Assembly: GCA_002452815.1 (NCBI GenBank)
Contig: DKFM01000005.1
Span: 1-64,000 of the forward strand
Origin: Rhodobacteraceae bacterium UBA6796
Lineage (GTDB): Bacteria > Pseudomonadota > Alphaproteobacteria > Rhodobacterales > Rhodobacteraceae
Reading direction: 5' to 3'
Length of the DNA: 64,000 nt
The notes under the pieces are model-generated. The model worked only from the letters and a program-made list of their open reading frames with translations. It was not told the origin of the DNA and ran no database searches. Shown one piece after another: positions 26,598-35,958 of the stretch (its first letter is position 1; each line of letters begins with the position of its first letter). The translations under genes and the position numbers were made by a program.

Positions 26598-27101
26598 ATG
26601 ATCCGCCCAGCCACCCCCGCCGATGCCCCGGAACTTGCCGCGATCTATAATGACGCGGTGCGCAACACGACCGCGATCTGGAACGAGGTCGAGATCGACG
26701 CGCAGAACCGCATCGACTGGATCGCGGCGCGGCAGGCTGCGGGCCTGCCGGTGCTGGTGCTGGTCGAAGCGGGCGCCGTCGCGGGCTATGCCAGCTATGG
26801 CCCGTTTCGCGCCTTCGACGGCTATCGCGGCACCGTCGAGCATTCGGTTTATATCCGGTCGGATCTGCGCGGCGGCGGGCGCGGACGTGCGCTGATGCAG
26901 GCGCTGATCGCCGAGGCGCGTGCGGCGGGGTTTCATGTGCTGGTCGGCGCCATCGAAGCGGGCAATGCGGCCTCGATCGCGCTGCATGAAAAGCTGGGCT
27001 TCACCCATGTCGGGCAGATGCCGCAGGTCGGCCAGAAGTTCGGAAAATGGCTGGATCTGGCGCTGATGCAATTGATGCTGGACGACCGGCCCGCGCCCTG
27101 A
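26598..27101 (+). CDS. Phosphinothricin/methionine sulfoximine-type N-acetyltransferase
   Basis: This 167-aa GNAT enzyme matches the PAT/MddA subfamily: opening MIRPATPADAPELAAIYNDAV, the TAIWNE segment, EHSVYIRSDLRGGGRGRALM (acetyl-CoA loop, about residues 77-97) and HEKLGFTHVGQMPQVGQKFGKW. Family members acetylate the amino group of glutamate analogues such as phosphinothricin or methionine sulfoximine. The native substrate is not predictable. AACAGGAGAG precedes the ATG. It meets recO end to end with no base between the stop codons. Confidence 0.85.
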   Translation: MIRPATPADAPELAAIYNDAVRNTTAIWNEVEIDAQNRIDWIAARQAAGLPVLVLVEAGAVAGYASYGPFRAFDGYRGTVEHSVYIRSDLRGGGRGRALMQALIAEARAAGFHVLVGAIEAGNAASIALHEKLGFTHVGQMPQVGQKFGKWLDLALMQLMLDDRPAP

Positions 27102-27824
27102 TCAGCCCAGCCGGGCAATCGCGTCAATCAGTCGGTTGCGGGCCTCTGGCAGGGCGCGGTGGCTGTGCTCGGCGGCGAAGCGATCCAGAAAATGCCCGGA
27201 AATCCGCAGCCCCTGCCCGATTTCGGCCAGTGTCGCGGGCCCTTGCCCCAGCAGACAGGGCGGCAAGGGCAGCAGGCGCGGCGCCCAGTCGCCCGCCCCC
27301 GCCCGGCTGACCGCGCGGCCCGTTTTCGGGCTGACGAAGGCCAGATCGTCGCGCGTGCCCGTCACCGCGCAGCGGCTCAGGTCAAGCCCGACCCCCAACT
27401 CGTCGAGGAGCGCCATTTCCCAGTGCAGGTAGTCGACGATCCAGCCGGGATGGGCCGCCGCGATCACCTCGAACAGCGGTTCGGTCGCGGCATAGAGTGC
27501 GGGGTGCGGCGCGCGTTCGGGCAGCGCGAAGGCCAGCAGCGCACAGACCGCATTCAGCCCCAGCAGCGCCATCCGGTCCGACATCGCCCCCGCGCGCGAG
27601 CGCAGCGGCTCGACCGTGTAGGTGCCGAGCTGGTCGTGCAATCGTGCGCGCCAGACAACCGCGACATGGCTGCCCGGCTGCAACGCCGCCGCCATCTTGC
27701 GCGAGGCACCGCCGCGCACCACCCCGGCATGGCGGCCGTGACCTTCGGTGAACACCTCGATGATCGCCGAGGTTTCGCCATGCGGGCGCAGCGAAAGAAT
27801 TGTGCCGTGATCTTGCCAGTCCAT
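27102..27824 (-). CDS. recO: DNA repair protein RecO
   Basis: RecO (240 aa) works with RecF and RecR to load RecA onto SSB-coated gaps. It has an N-terminal OB fold ([39 protein letters not shown], in parts typical of the family) and a helical C-terminal domain. The start at 27824 is the first Met before the conserved opening, with AAGG upstream. It is the last gene of the minus-strand run lepB-rnc-era-DUF1491-recO, separated from DUF1491 by repeat copy 3. Confidence 0.92.
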   Translation of the reverse strand: MDWQDHGTILSLRPHGETSAIIEVFTEGHGRHAGVVRGGASRKMAAALQPGSHVAVVWRARLHDQLGTYTVEPLRSRAGAMSDRMALLGLNAVCALLAFALPERAPHPALYAATEPLFEVIAAAHPGWIVDYLHWEMALLDELGVGLDLSRCAVTGTRDDLAFVSPKTGRAVSRAGAGDWAPRLLPLPPCLLGQGPATLAEIGQGLRISGHFLDRFAAEHSHRALPEARNRLIDAIARLG

Positions 27825-27843
27825 GCCTTGCCCGGGTGGTGAG

Positions 27844-27898
27844 GCCGGGGGTTTTGCACCCCCGGACCCCCGCAGGATATTTGGACCAGAAAGAAAGG
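27844..27898. repeat. Dispersed intergenic repeat, copy 3
   Basis: The hairpin GCCGGGGG-TTTTGCA-CCCCCGG is followed by CCCCCGCAGGATATTTGGACCAGAAAGAAAG. It fills the gap between the DUF1491 stop and the recO start, both on the minus strand. Confidence 0.75.
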
Positions 27899-27904
27899 GG
27901 AAGC

Positions 27905-28243
27905 TCAGTCGTTCAGACCGTCTTCGTCCAGAAGGGTGCGGCCGTCGCGACTCTCGACCTCGATCACCCAGAGATCGGGGTCGAACCCCCGCTGGCGGCG
28001 GATCGAGGCATCGACCTCGGGCTCCGCACCTTGCGACTGCAGCGTCCAGCGGTGGCTGTCGGATTGCCAGTCGAAACCACGGCTCCACAAGCTGGCCTGA
28101 CCGTCGAGCGTGGCGCATTTCACCATGACCGCACCCGAATCCGGTTGGCCGCGCGCCACGACGTAGCCGGGAATCGCGTTCATTTCCAACCGCTTGAGAT
28201 AAGCGCGCACCCAGAATTCGGTGCGCAGCCGCTCAGTCGCCAT
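27905..28243 (-). CDS. DUF1491 family protein
   Basis: This 112-aa protein matches DUF1491, a short alphaproteobacterial family: it opens [16 protein letters not shown] and has central tryptophan-containing strands ([17 protein letters not shown]) and the end [17 protein letters not shown]. No function is known to me. Its start overlaps the era stop by 11 nt, a placement kept in many relatives, so a link to ribosome assembly or DNA repair neighbours is possible but unproven. Confidence 0.82.
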   Translation of the reverse strand: MATERLRTEFWVRAYLKRLEMNAIPGYVVARGQPDSGAVMVKCATLDGQASLWSRGFDWQSDSHRWTLQSQGAEPEVDASIRRQRGFDPDLWVIEVESRDGRTLLDEDGLND

Positions 28244-29141
28244 CTTTGAAATCGAGGCCCATTTCCGAATAGCGCTCGGCCTCTTCCAGCCAGTTCGGGC
28301 GCACCTTGACCTGCAGGAACAGATGCACCGGACGGCCCAGGAATTCGGACAGCTCGGCGCGCGCGGCGGTCGAGATCGCCTTGATCGTCTCGCCGCCCTT
28401 GCCCAGAACGATGCCCTTGTGGCCGTCTCGCATCACATAGATCAGTTGGTCGATCCGGGTCGATCCGTCGGGGCGGTCTTCCCATTTCTCGGTTTCCACC
28501 GTCAGCTGATAGGGCAGTTCCTCGTGCAGCCGCAGGGTCAGCTTCTCGCGCGTGACCTCGGCAGCGATCTGGCGCATCGGCAGATCGGCGATCTGGTCCT
28601 CGGGGTAGAACCACGGCCCGTTCGGCAGTTCCCCGGCCAGCCATTCGCGCAGATCGTCCACGCCATGCCCGCGCTCGGCCGAGATCATGAAGGTCTTGGC
28701 GAAGGGGTATTCCGCATTCATCCGCTGCGCCAGATCCAGCAGCACCTCGGCCTTGACGCGGTCGATCTTGTTGATCGCCAGCGCGACGGGTTGCTCGCCG
28801 CCGCGTTCCTTCAGCGCGGCGATGATCGCCTTCACGCCATCGGTCAGGCCGCGATGCGCTTCGATCAGCAGAACGATGATGTCGGCATCCGAGGCCCCGC
28901 CCCAGGCCGCGGTGACCATCGCCCTGTCTAGGCGACGACGCGGGCGAAAGATGCCGGGCGTGTCGACGAAAACGATCTGGGCCTGGCCTTCCATGCACAC
29001 ACCGCGGATGCGGGCGCGCGTGGTTTGCACCTTATGCGTCACGATCGACACCTTGGCGCCGACCATCCGGTTCAGAAGGGTGGATTTTCCGGCGTTCGGT
29101 TCGCCGATCAGGGCCACGAAGCCCGCTTTTGTCTCGGTCAT
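28233..29141 (-). CDS. era: GTPase Era
   Basis: Era (302 aa) is a GTPase that binds the 3' end of 16S rRNA and helps assemble the 30S subunit. It shows G1 GEPNAGKST (about residue 13), the G2 region HKVQTTRARIRG, G3 DTPG, G4 NKID (about residue 127) and G5 SAERG, followed by a C-terminal KH domain with GHKGIVLGKGGETIK. GGAGGG precedes ATG 29141, which overlaps the rnc stop by one base (TGATG). Confidence 0.96.
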   Translation of the reverse strand: MTETKAGFVALIGEPNAGKSTLLNRMVGAKVSIVTHKVQTTRARIRGVCMEGQAQIVFVDTPGIFRPRRRLDRAMVTAAWGGASDADIIVLLIEAHRGLTDGVKAIIAALKERGGEQPVALAINKIDRVKAEVLLDLAQRMNAEYPFAKTFMISAERGHGVDDLREWLAGELPNGPWFYPEDQIADLPMRQIAAEVTREKLTLRLHEELPYQLTVETEKWEDRPDGSTRIDQLIYVMRDGHKGIVLGKGGETIKAISTAARAELSEFLGRPVHLFLQVKVRPNWLEEAERYSEMGLDFKDGD

Positions 29142-29824
29142 CAGGAGCCCTCCATACGGCTCAGAAGTGCCTTGGCGGCGGCCTGCTCGGCCTGCCGTTT
29201 GGCCCCCGCGGTGGCGCGCTCGGCCTCGCCCGAGGCAAGCTGTGCCTCGATGGTGAAGACGGGGGCATGATCGGGCCCTTCGCGGGTGATTGTCACATAT
29301 TTCGGCGGCGGCAGGCCGCGCGCCTGCGCCCATTCCTGCAGGCTGGTCTTGGCATCGCGTGCATCTTCCTCGACCGCGTCGATCCGGCGACCCCACAGCC
29401 GCAGGATCAGCGCCCGCGCGGTTTCGAACCCGGCATCCAGATAGACGGCGGCGATCACCGCCTCCATCGCATCGCCCAGCAATGCCTCTTTGCGGCGCCC
29501 GCCGGTCATCATTTCCGACCGACCGAGTTTGAGCACCGCGCCCAGGTCGATCTGGCGCGCCACATCGGCGCAGGCTTCCTTGCGCACCAGCGCGTTGAAG
29601 CGCGGCGCCAGTTGGCCTTCGGAGGCGGATTTGTCGGCCGAGAACAGCGCCTCGGCCATGGTCAGGCCCAGCACCCGGTCGCCCAGAAACTCCAGCCGCT
29701 GGTTGTCGGGGCGCGACGGGGTCGAGATCGACGAATGGGTCAGCGCGCGCAACAACAGTTCAGGGCGGCTGAACTCGTGCCCCAGACGACCCATGAAGGC
29801 CTGTATATCGCCGGAAATCTTCAC
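29141..29824 (-). CDS. rnc: Ribonuclease III
   Basis: RNase III (227 aa) cleaves double-stranded RNA in rRNA precursors and regulatory duplexes. The catalytic signature [14 protein letters not shown] is at about residue 38, the second metal site [14 protein letters not shown] at about 115, and the C-terminal double-stranded RNA-binding domain at about 152-225. The start is GTG 29824, overlapping the lepB stop as GTGA; the frame is open further upstream but without family similarity. Confidence 0.95.
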   Translation of the reverse strand: MKISGDIQAFMGRLGHEFSRPELLLRALTHSSISTPSRPDNQRLEFLGDRVLGLTMAEALFSADKSASEGQLAPRFNALVRKEACADVARQIDLGAVLKLGRSEMMTGGRRKEALLGDAMEAVIAAVYLDAGFETARALILRLWGRRIDAVEEDARDAKTSLQEWAQARGLPPPKYVTITREGPDHAPVFTIEAQLASGEAERATAGAKRQAEQAAAKALLSRMEGS

Positions 29825-30603
29825 TCGATCGCCTTGAAGAAACGCTCCGGGCGCCAGGTCCAGAAGAAGAACAGCGACCGGCCCGCCGCCGAGAACATCA
29901 CCCGGTCGGCCCGCCCGATCAGGAACTCGGCCGGCACAAACCCGAGCCCGCCCGACGCCGCCGGGAACCGGCTGTCTTCGGAGTTGTCGCGGTTGTCGCC
30001 CATGAAGAAATACTGCCCTTCGGGAACGGTGAAGACCGGCGTGTTGTCGGCCACCCAGGTATCGCTGATGTTCAGGATCGAATGGGTCACGCCATTGGGC
30101 AGCGTTTCGAGTTTGCGCGATTTCACGCAAAGGCCACCCTGCCCCACCGGGTCATTCTCGCAGCGCGGCTTGGAGCCCTGCGGCCCCTGCAGTTCCATGA
30201 CTTCCTCGAACTTGCCGCCATCTGCCAGTTTCACCGGGGTGCCGTTGATCTGCAGCACGCCGTCGATCACCTGAATCGTGTCGCCCGGCAGGCCGATCAC
30301 GCGTTTGATGAAATCGACGCCACGGGTCGGGTGACGAAACACCACGACATCGCCGCGCTCGGGTTCGGAACCGAACAGCCGCCCCTCGATCGGGCAGGCC
30401 GAGAACGGGCAGGAGTGTTTCGAATAGCCATAGGCCATCTTGTTGACGAACAGAAAATCGCCGATCAGCAGCGTGTCCTTCATCGAGCCCGAGGGAATCC
30501 AGAACGGCTGAAAGAACAGCGTGCGGAACACGCCCGCAATCAGCAGCGCCCAGACCACGGTCTTGACGGTCTCGACGATGCCGTTTTCCGACTTGCTTGC
30601 CAT
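29821..30603 (-). CDS. lepB: Signal peptidase I
   Basis: LepB (260 aa) removes signal peptides at the periplasmic face of the inner membrane. One N-terminal membrane helix (about residues 12-30) is followed by the catalytic Ser40 in [10 protein letters not shown] and Lys100 in [12 protein letters not shown], then [12 protein letters not shown]. The periplasmic part contains four cysteines in two pairs (CPFSAC and C-x12-C), which could form disulfides. It precedes rnc and era in a coupled operon. Confidence 0.95.
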   Translation of the reverse strand: MASKSENGIVETVKTVVWALLIAGVFRTLFFQPFWIPSGSMKDTLLIGDFLFVNKMAYGYSKHSCPFSACPIEGRLFGSEPERGDVVVFRHPTRGVDFIKRVIGLPGDTIQVIDGVLQINGTPVKLADGGKFEEVMELQGPQGSKPRCENDPVGQGGLCVKSRKLETLPNGVTHSILNISDTWVADNTPVFTVPEGQYFFMGDNRDNSEDSRFPAASGGLGFVPAEFLIGRADRVMFSAAGRSLFFFWTWRPERFFKAIE

Positions 30604-30660
30604 TATCTGCCCGATCCTTGTGAAATTTCCCGCCTTCCTTGGCCCGGCTGCGCCCCCGAG

Positions 30661-31062
30661 TCAAGGAAGCGCGCGCGCCTCGATGACCACGAAGGCTTGA
30701 GCCCAAGGGTGATCGTCGGTCAGCGTGACATGCACGATCGCCTCATGGCCCGCGGGCGTCATCTGCGCCAGCCGGTCGGCCGCCCAGCCCGTCAGATGCA
30801 TCACCGGCTGGCCGGTCGGCAGGTTGGTAACCGCCATGTCCTTCCATGAAATCCCCATGCGCAGCCCGGTGCCCAAGGCCTTGGAACAGGCCTCTTTCGC
30901 GGCCCAGCGTTTGGCATAGGTGCCCGCCACATCGGCCCGGCTGCCGGCCTTGGCCTGTTCGGTCGGGGTGAAGACCCTGTTGCGAAACCGATCGCCATGA
31001 CGCGCCAACACACCGGCGATGCGGTCGATATTGGCCAGATCGGACCCGATCCCCAGGATCAT
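30661..31062 (-). CDS. acpS: Holo-[acyl-carrier-protein] synthase
   Basis: AcpS (133 aa) transfers 4'-phosphopantetheine from CoA to acyl carrier protein. Diagnostic motifs are [11 protein letters not shown] (Mg-binding Asp at residue 8) and [16 protein letters not shown] (catalytic Glu at about residue 57). The ATG overlaps the pdxJ stop (ATGA). The order pdxJ-acpS-lepB is common in proteobacteria. Confidence 0.95.
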   Translation of the reverse strand: MILGIGSDLANIDRIAGVLARHGDRFRNRVFTPTEQAKAGSRADVAGTYAKRWAAKEACSKALGTGLRMGISWKDMAVTNLPTGQPVMHLTGWAADRLAQMTPAGHEAIVHVTLTDDHPWAQAFVVIEARALP

Positions 31063-31802
31063 GCCCGCGCCGCATCCATCAGGCGGCGCATTTCGGCAAT
31101 CGCGGGCCCAAGCCCGATGAACACCGCTTCGGCGATCAGGAAATGGCCGATGTTCAGCTCGCGGATCTCGGGGATGGCGGCGATCGGCGCCACGGTTTCA
31201 AACGTCAGGCCGTGGCCCGCGTGAACCTCCAGGCCCAGACTGTGGGCATAGGCCGCCCCTTCGCGCAGGGCGGCCAGTTCGGCATCGCGTTCGGCAAAGC
31301 GGCCTTCGTAATGCAGGTCGCAATAATGGCCGGTGTGCAGCTCGACCACCGCCGCGCCGATCCGGGCCGAGGCCGCGATTTGCGCCGCATCATGGCCGAT
31401 GAACATGGACACCCGCGCGCCCGCATCGCGCAGCGGCGCGACATAAGCCGCCAGCCGCGCCTCGTCTCCGGCCACATCCAGGCCGCCTTCGGTCGTGCGC
31501 TCCTCGCGTTTTTCGGGCACCAGGCACACCGCATGCGGCCGCGTGGCCAGCGCGATTTCCTGCATTTCTGCGGTCGCGGCCATTTCGAAATTCAGCGGAA
31601 TGCCGATCCCGGCCTTCAGCGCGGCCATATCGGCGTCGCGGATATGGCGGCGGTCTTCGCGCAGATGCGCGGTAATGCCGTCCGCCCCCGCAGCCTCGGC
31701 CAGAAGCGCCGCGCGCAACGGGTCGGGATAGGCCGAGCCGCGCGCGTTACGGATCGTGGCGACATGGTCGATGTTGACGCCAAGACGCAAAGGTTTGGAC
31801 AT
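31059..31802 (-). CDS. pdxJ: Pyridoxine 5'-phosphate synthase
   Basis: PdxJ (247 aa) condenses 1-deoxyxylulose 5-phosphate with 3-amino-2-oxopropyl phosphate to pyridoxine phosphate, the last ring-closing step of DXP-dependent vitamin B6 synthesis. It is a TIM barrel with [16 protein letters not shown] at residues 7-22, [31 protein letters not shown] and HAGHGL. GGAG precedes the ATG. It is probably the first gene of the operon, 135 bp downstream of the DUF2062 gene with no clear terminator between. Confidence 0.96.
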   Translation of the reverse strand: MSKPLRLGVNIDHVATIRNARGSAYPDPLRAALLAEAAGADGITAHLREDRRHIRDADMAALKAGIGIPLNFEMAATAEMQEIALATRPHAVCLVPEKREERTTEGGLDVAGDEARLAAYVAPLRDAGARVSMFIGHDAAQIAASARIGAAVVELHTGHYCDLHYEGRFAERDAELAALREGAAYAHSLGLEVHAGHGLTFETVAPIAAIPEIRELNIGHFLIAEAVFIGLGPAIAEMRRLMDAARA

Positions 31803-31937
31803 GGGAGACTCCGCGTTGTTTGGCGCGAGTATGCGCGAGCGGGGCGGCAGATTGAAGGGGCAGCGCAGTGCCGCGGCCGGTATTTATACCCGGCAACGGC
31901 CACCTTGCCCCGCCAGCAGACCTGCAAGGCCGGGTGC

Positions 31938-32621
31938 TCAGGCCTCGGGGCCGGTCTTGTCCAGCCGGGCTGCGTCCTTGCGTTCGTCCCGCTTGGCATG
32001 CAGCTTGGCCCGCAGTTTTTCCAGCCGCTCTTTGAGCCGTGTGCGGCGCCGCTTCTGATAGGCGTCGATCAGCGGCAACGAGATATAATAGCACGCCAGC
32101 CCGCAGACGATGCCCGGCAGCAGCCCGCCCACCAGATACGGCAGCCAGACATCTTCGAAGAACTGCGCCAACCCCGACCATTCGGCATGGCCATGGGTAA
32201 AAAGCGCCACGACATTGTGTTTCAGATCCGCCCCGGCCGCCAGAAAGGCATCGGCCACCCCGCCGATGCGGTGCATTCCGGGCGCATGGCCCAGGATCAT
32301 GTGGCCCAGTTTCAGCGAGGTGACCGCGATCACCGGGAAGGTGATCGGATTGCCGAAGAACGTGGCCAGCAGCGAGGCCAGCACATTGCCGCCCAAGAGC
32401 CAGGCGATCGCCGCCGCGCCGAAGAAATGCCCGCCGAAAAACGGCGTGAACGAGATGAACACCCCCGCAAAGATCCCGCGCGCAATCCGATGCGGCTGAT
32501 CGGGCAGACGATGGATCCGGTGCTTGATATAATGAAACCCACGCGCCCAGCCGCGCCGTGGCCAGACGGCTTCGCGCAGCGTCACCAGCCAGGATCGCTT
32601 GTCGCGCCGTTTGAAAACCAC
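31938..32621 (-). CDS. DUF2062 membrane protein
   Basis: This 227-aa inner-membrane protein has a basic N-terminus, the family phrase IARGIFAGVFISFTPFFGGHF (about residues 47-67, in two helices), GNPITFPVIA, a further membrane pair near 160-185, and a charged Lys/Arg/Glu tail that may form a coiled coil. The family is widespread in proteobacteria and of unknown function. It lies 30 nt after the rsh stop on the same strand, so it is likely co-transcribed with rsh. Confidence 0.82.
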   Translation of the reverse strand: MVFKRRDKRSWLVTLREAVWPRRGWARGFHYIKHRIHRLPDQPHRIARGIFAGVFISFTPFFGGHFFGAAAIAWLLGGNVLASLLATFFGNPITFPVIAVTSLKLGHMILGHAPGMHRIGGVADAFLAAGADLKHNVVALFTHGHAEWSGLAQFFEDVWLPYLVGGLLPGIVCGLACYYISLPLIDAYQKRRRTRLKERLEKLRAKLHAKRDERKDAARLDKTGPEA

Positions 32622-32651
32622 CGTCTATCCTTCCACCCGATCAGGGTCGAT

Positions 32652-34769
32652 TCAGGGTTTGCGCGCCAGATCCCGCCAGCGCTCGACCTGCGCCACATCT
32701 GTTTCCGCCTCGAGCGCCGTCAAGAGCGTGTGCAGATGTTCGACGTCCCGCAACTCGACCTCTACCACCAGCGAGTAAAAGTCCGGTTTCCGGTCGATGA
32801 AGTTCAGATCCGAAATATTGGCCTTCTGCTGCCCGATCAAGGAGCAGATATGGCCAAGAACCCCCGCATCATTCGAGATCGTCAGCTTGAGCGAGGCCGA
32901 ATAGACCGGCGGGTGCTGCCCCAGATGCCAGTGCAGATCGACCCAGCGGCCCGGCTGTTCCTCGAATTCCTCGAGCGCGGGGCAGTCGATGGCGTGGATC
33001 ACCACGCCCTGCCCGCGATAGGTGATGCCGACGATCCGTTCGCCGGGCAGCGGCTGGCAGCAATTGGCGCGGCGGAAGCTCTGATCGGCGGCTAGCCCCA
33101 GAACGGCGCGGGTCGGCTCGATCATCTCGGGGCCCTTGGCGGCCAGTTCGGGATAGAGCGCCTCGATCACCTCGCGCGAGGTCAATTCGGCCGAGCCAAG
33201 CCGCGCCATCAGTTCGATCTCGTCGGCCAACCCAAGGGTTTTCGCCGCGGTGCGCAGCGCCTTGTCGGACACCTTGCGCCCGACATGTTCAAACGCCACC
33301 CGCGCCAACTCGCTGCCCAGCTTGACGAAGCGCCCGCGATCTTCCTCGCGCAGGGATTTGCGGATCGCGCCCTTGGCACGACCGGTCGCCACAATGTCCA
33401 GCCAGGTCGCCTGCGGGCGCTGGCCCGCGGCGGTGATGATCTCGACCGACTGGCCGTTCTTCAGCCGGGTCCAGAGCGGCACGCGAATGCCGTCGACCTT
33501 GGCGCCGACGCAGGAATTGCCGATCCGGGTGTGGATCGCGTAGGCGTAATCAATCGGCGTGGCACCTTTCGGCAGCTTGACCACATCGCCCTTGGGGGTG
33601 AAGCAGAACACCTGATCGGAATACATCTCGAGTTTGACGTTCTCGAGGAATTCGTCGTGATCGCCCTCGCCGAAGCGTTCGGTCAGTTGCGAAATCCACT
33701 GCCCCGGATCGACCGCAAACGGGTTCACCGCCAGTTCGCCATCGCGATAGGACCAGTGCGCCGCCACGCCCGCCTCGGCCACTTCGTGCATCTGCCGGGT
33801 GCGGATCTGCACCTCGACGCGTTTGCCGTCGCGCCCCGACACCGTGGTGTGGATCGAGCGATAGCCGTTGGTCTTGGGCTGGCTGATGTAATCCTTGAAC
33901 CGCCCCGGCACCGCGCGCCAGCGCTGATGGATCAGCCCCAGCACGGCATAGCAATCGGCCTCGGTCCGGGTGATGACGCGGAACCCGTAGATGTCGGACA
34001 GCCGCGAAAACGCCAGCTGCTTTTCCTCCATCTTGCGCCAGATCGAATAGGGCCGCTTGGCGCGGCCGAACACATCGGCCTCGATCTGTGATTTCTCCAG
34101 CAGGCCGCGAATGTCGGCGGTGATCTTGGGGATCACATCGCCCGATTCCTTCTGCAGGCTGACGAAACGGCGGATGATCGAGGTGCGCGCCTCGGGGTTG
34201 AGCACCTTGAACGCCAGATCTTCCAGCTCTTCGCGCATCCACTGCATGCCCATCCGGCCCGCCAGCGGCGCGAAGATTTCCATCGTCTCACGCGCCTTCT
34301 GCGCCTGCTTTTCGGGCCGCATCGACTTGATCGTGCGCATGTTGTGCAGCCGGTCGGCCAGCTTGACCAGGATCACCCGCAGATCTTTCGACATCGCCAT
34401 GAACAGCTTGCGGAAGTTTTCCGCCTGCTTGCTGGCCGAGGACGACAGTTGCAGATTGGTCAGCTTGGTCACGCCATCGACCAGTTCCGCGATATCGGCG
34501 CCGAACAGTTCGGTCACCTCGGAATAGGTCGAACGCGTGTCCTCGATCGTGTCGTGCAACAGCGCGGTCACGATGGTCGCATCGTCCAGCCGCTGTTCGG
34601 TCAGGATCGCGGCAACGGCAACGGGATGGGTGAAATAGGGTTCGCCGGAATGGCGAAACTGGCCGTCATGCATCCGCCGCCCGTAATCATAGGCACGGCG
34701 GATCATGTCGGCATTGGTGCGCGGATTGTAATTGCGAACGAGCGCGATCAGGTCTTCGACGTCGATCAT
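32652..34769 (-). CDS. rsh: Bifunctional (p)ppGpp synthetase/hydrolase
   Basis: This single RelA/SpoT homologue (705 aa) makes and degrades (p)ppGpp. It has an intact HD hydrolase (ALLHDTIEDT at about residues 69-78), a synthetase domain with FKDYISQPKTNGYRSIHTT, a TGS domain (FCFTPKGDVVKLPKGATPIDYAYAIHT in parts), a helical region and a C-terminal ACT domain. Both active sites look complete, consistent with the one bifunctional enzyme of alphaproteobacteria. It follows rpoZ by 24 nt, and RNA polymerase omega is itself a ppGpp-binding contact, so the pairing is functional. Confidence 0.96.
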   Translation of the reverse strand: MIDVEDLIALVRNYNPRTNADMIRRAYDYGRRMHDGQFRHSGEPYFTHPVAVAAILTEQRLDDATIVTALLHDTIEDTRSTYSEVTELFGADIAELVDGVTKLTNLQLSSSASKQAENFRKLFMAMSKDLRVILVKLADRLHNMRTIKSMRPEKQAQKARETMEIFAPLAGRMGMQWMREELEDLAFKVLNPEARTSIIRRFVSLQKESGDVIPKITADIRGLLEKSQIEADVFGRAKRPYSIWRKMEEKQLAFSRLSDIYGFRVITRTEADCYAVLGLIHQRWRAVPGRFKDYISQPKTNGYRSIHTTVSGRDGKRVEVQIRTRQMHEVAEAGVAAHWSYRDGELAVNPFAVDPGQWISQLTERFGEGDHDEFLENVKLEMYSDQVFCFTPKGDVVKLPKGATPIDYAYAIHTRIGNSCVGAKVDGIRVPLWTRLKNGQSVEIITAAGQRPQATWLDIVATGRAKGAIRKSLREEDRGRFVKLGSELARVAFEHVGRKVSDKALRTAAKTLGLADEIELMARLGSAELTSREVIEALYPELAAKGPEMIEPTRAVLGLAADQSFRRANCCQPLPGERIVGITYRGQGVVIHAIDCPALEEFEEQPGRWVDLHWHLGQHPPVYSASLKLTISNDAGVLGHICSLIGQQKANISDLNFIDRKPDFYSLVVEVELRDVEHLHTLLTALEAETDVAQVERWRDLARKP

Positions 34770-34793
34770 TCGCGCTCGCTTGCCCCCGTCAGC

Positions 34794-35150
34794 TTATTCG
34801 CGGCCCTGCGCGTCCATCAGCGCGCGCAGCATGCGCTCTTCGGACATGTCGTCTTCGCGCGGGCGATCCGCCGTTTCGCCACCCATCAGCAGCGACATCG
34901 CGTCGTCTTCGGGCTCGTCGACCTCGATCTGGGTCTGGTTGTTCTCGATCAGACGTTCGCGCAGATCGTCGGCGCTTTGCGTCTCTTCGGCGATCTCGCG
35001 CAGCGAAACGACCGGGTTCTTGTCATTGTCGCGGTCCACGGTGATCGGGGCACCGGCGGCGATTTCGCGCGCGCGATGGGCCGCGAGCATCACCAGCTCG
35101 AAGCGGTTCGGAACCTTGTCAACGCAATCTTCAACCGTCACGCGGGCCAT
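34794..35150 (-). CDS. rpoZ: RNA polymerase omega subunit
   Basis: Omega (118 aa) assists assembly of RNA polymerase and forms part of the ppGpp site. The family opening [30 protein letters not shown] is clear. The C-terminal half is acidic and specific to alphaproteobacteria. GGAG precedes ATG 35150. It is upstream of rsh, as in most proteobacteria. Confidence 0.95.
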   Translation of the reverse strand: MARVTVEDCVDKVPNRFELVMLAAHRAREIAAGAPITVDRDNDKNPVVSLREIAEETQSADDLRERLIENNQTQIEVDEPEDDAMSLLMGGETADRPREDDMSEERMLRALMDAQGRE

Positions 35151-35198
35151 CGGCAACTCCAGTCAGACTTGGGCGGTGTGAGGCGCCTATTTAGGCCC

Positions 35199-35816
35199 TC
35201 AGTCCGGGCTTGACAAGCGCTGTTCCCCGCCAAACGGCGCGACAAAGGGCGCAAGGGCCGCTTTTTCGGCGTCGGGCAGGGCGCCAAGCATCTGCACAAC
35301 ACTCTGCCCCGTCGCCGGATGGCGCCACTGCGGCGCGATTTCCGCAAGGGGAATCAGCACGAAGGCGCGTTCGGACAGGCGCGGGTGGGGCAGGATCAGG
35401 GTTTCGGGCGCGCGCACCATCTGCTCGGCCAGGGGCAATTCCCGCCAGGCGGCCTGCGTCGCCGGATCGGGCAGCACCGCCTGCCCCATCGCCAGAAGAT
35501 CCAGGTCGATCAGCCGCGCACCCCAACGCTGCCCCCGCACGCGGCCCAGCCGCGCCTCGACGCGATGCAGCGCCGCCAGCACCGCCCCCGCATCCTTGCC
35601 ACGCAGGCGGCGCGCGTCGAGCACCGCGCAGGCGTTCACATAATCCGGCCCCGATCCCGCAGGAAATGCGGGCGAGCGGTAGAACCGGCTGATCGCCTGC
35701 AACGGCAGCCCTTCCTCGGGCAACATCGCAAGCGCGGCAACCAGCGTCTGCGCGGGCGAACCCGCGGGCGAAGGCAGATTGGCCCCCAAAGCAATCAAAA
35801 TCGAGTGGTTGCACAT
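35199..35816 (-). CDS. folK: 6-hydroxymethyldihydropterin pyrophosphokinase
   Basis: FolK (205 aa) transfers pyrophosphate from ATP to 6-hydroxymethyl-7,8-dihydropterin in folate synthesis. It shows ALGANLPSPAG near the N-terminus, SRFYRSPAFP, the catalytic RWGARLIDLDLLAMG (two metal-binding Asp, about residues 98-106), and LPHPRLSERAFVLIPLAEIAP. There is no purine-rich ribosome site before ATG 35816; instead TATCTA sits 5 nt upstream, so a leaderless transcript is possible. It is divergent from the NYN gene. Confidence 0.94.
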   Translation of the reverse strand: MCNHSILIALGANLPSPAGSPAQTLVAALAMLPEEGLPLQAISRFYRSPAFPAGSGPDYVNACAVLDARRLRGKDAGAVLAALHRVEARLGRVRGQRWGARLIDLDLLAMGQAVLPDPATQAAWRELPLAEQMVRAPETLILPHPRLSERAFVLIPLAEIAPQWRHPATGQSVVQMLGALPDAEKAALAPFVAPFGGEQRLSSPD

Positions 35817-35937
35817 AAAGATAGATACCCATGCCCGCTTTGCCTTGCTATGTCAGGCGACACAAACACGGCACGCTGGCGTAATTGGGCATTCTTTAAC
35901 CTGCGTCAACCACTCAACGACGCTGCCAGACGAGCCC

Positions 35938-35947
35938 GGGGGGGGGG
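35938..35947 (+). repeat. Run of ten G before the NYN gene
   Basis: Ten consecutive G residues lie directly upstream of the AAGGA ribosome site and 11 nt before the ATG at 35959. Such tracts change length by slippage; in this position a change would alter spacing or structure in the translation start region. Confidence 0.6.
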
Positions 35948-35958
35948 AAGGACATTTG

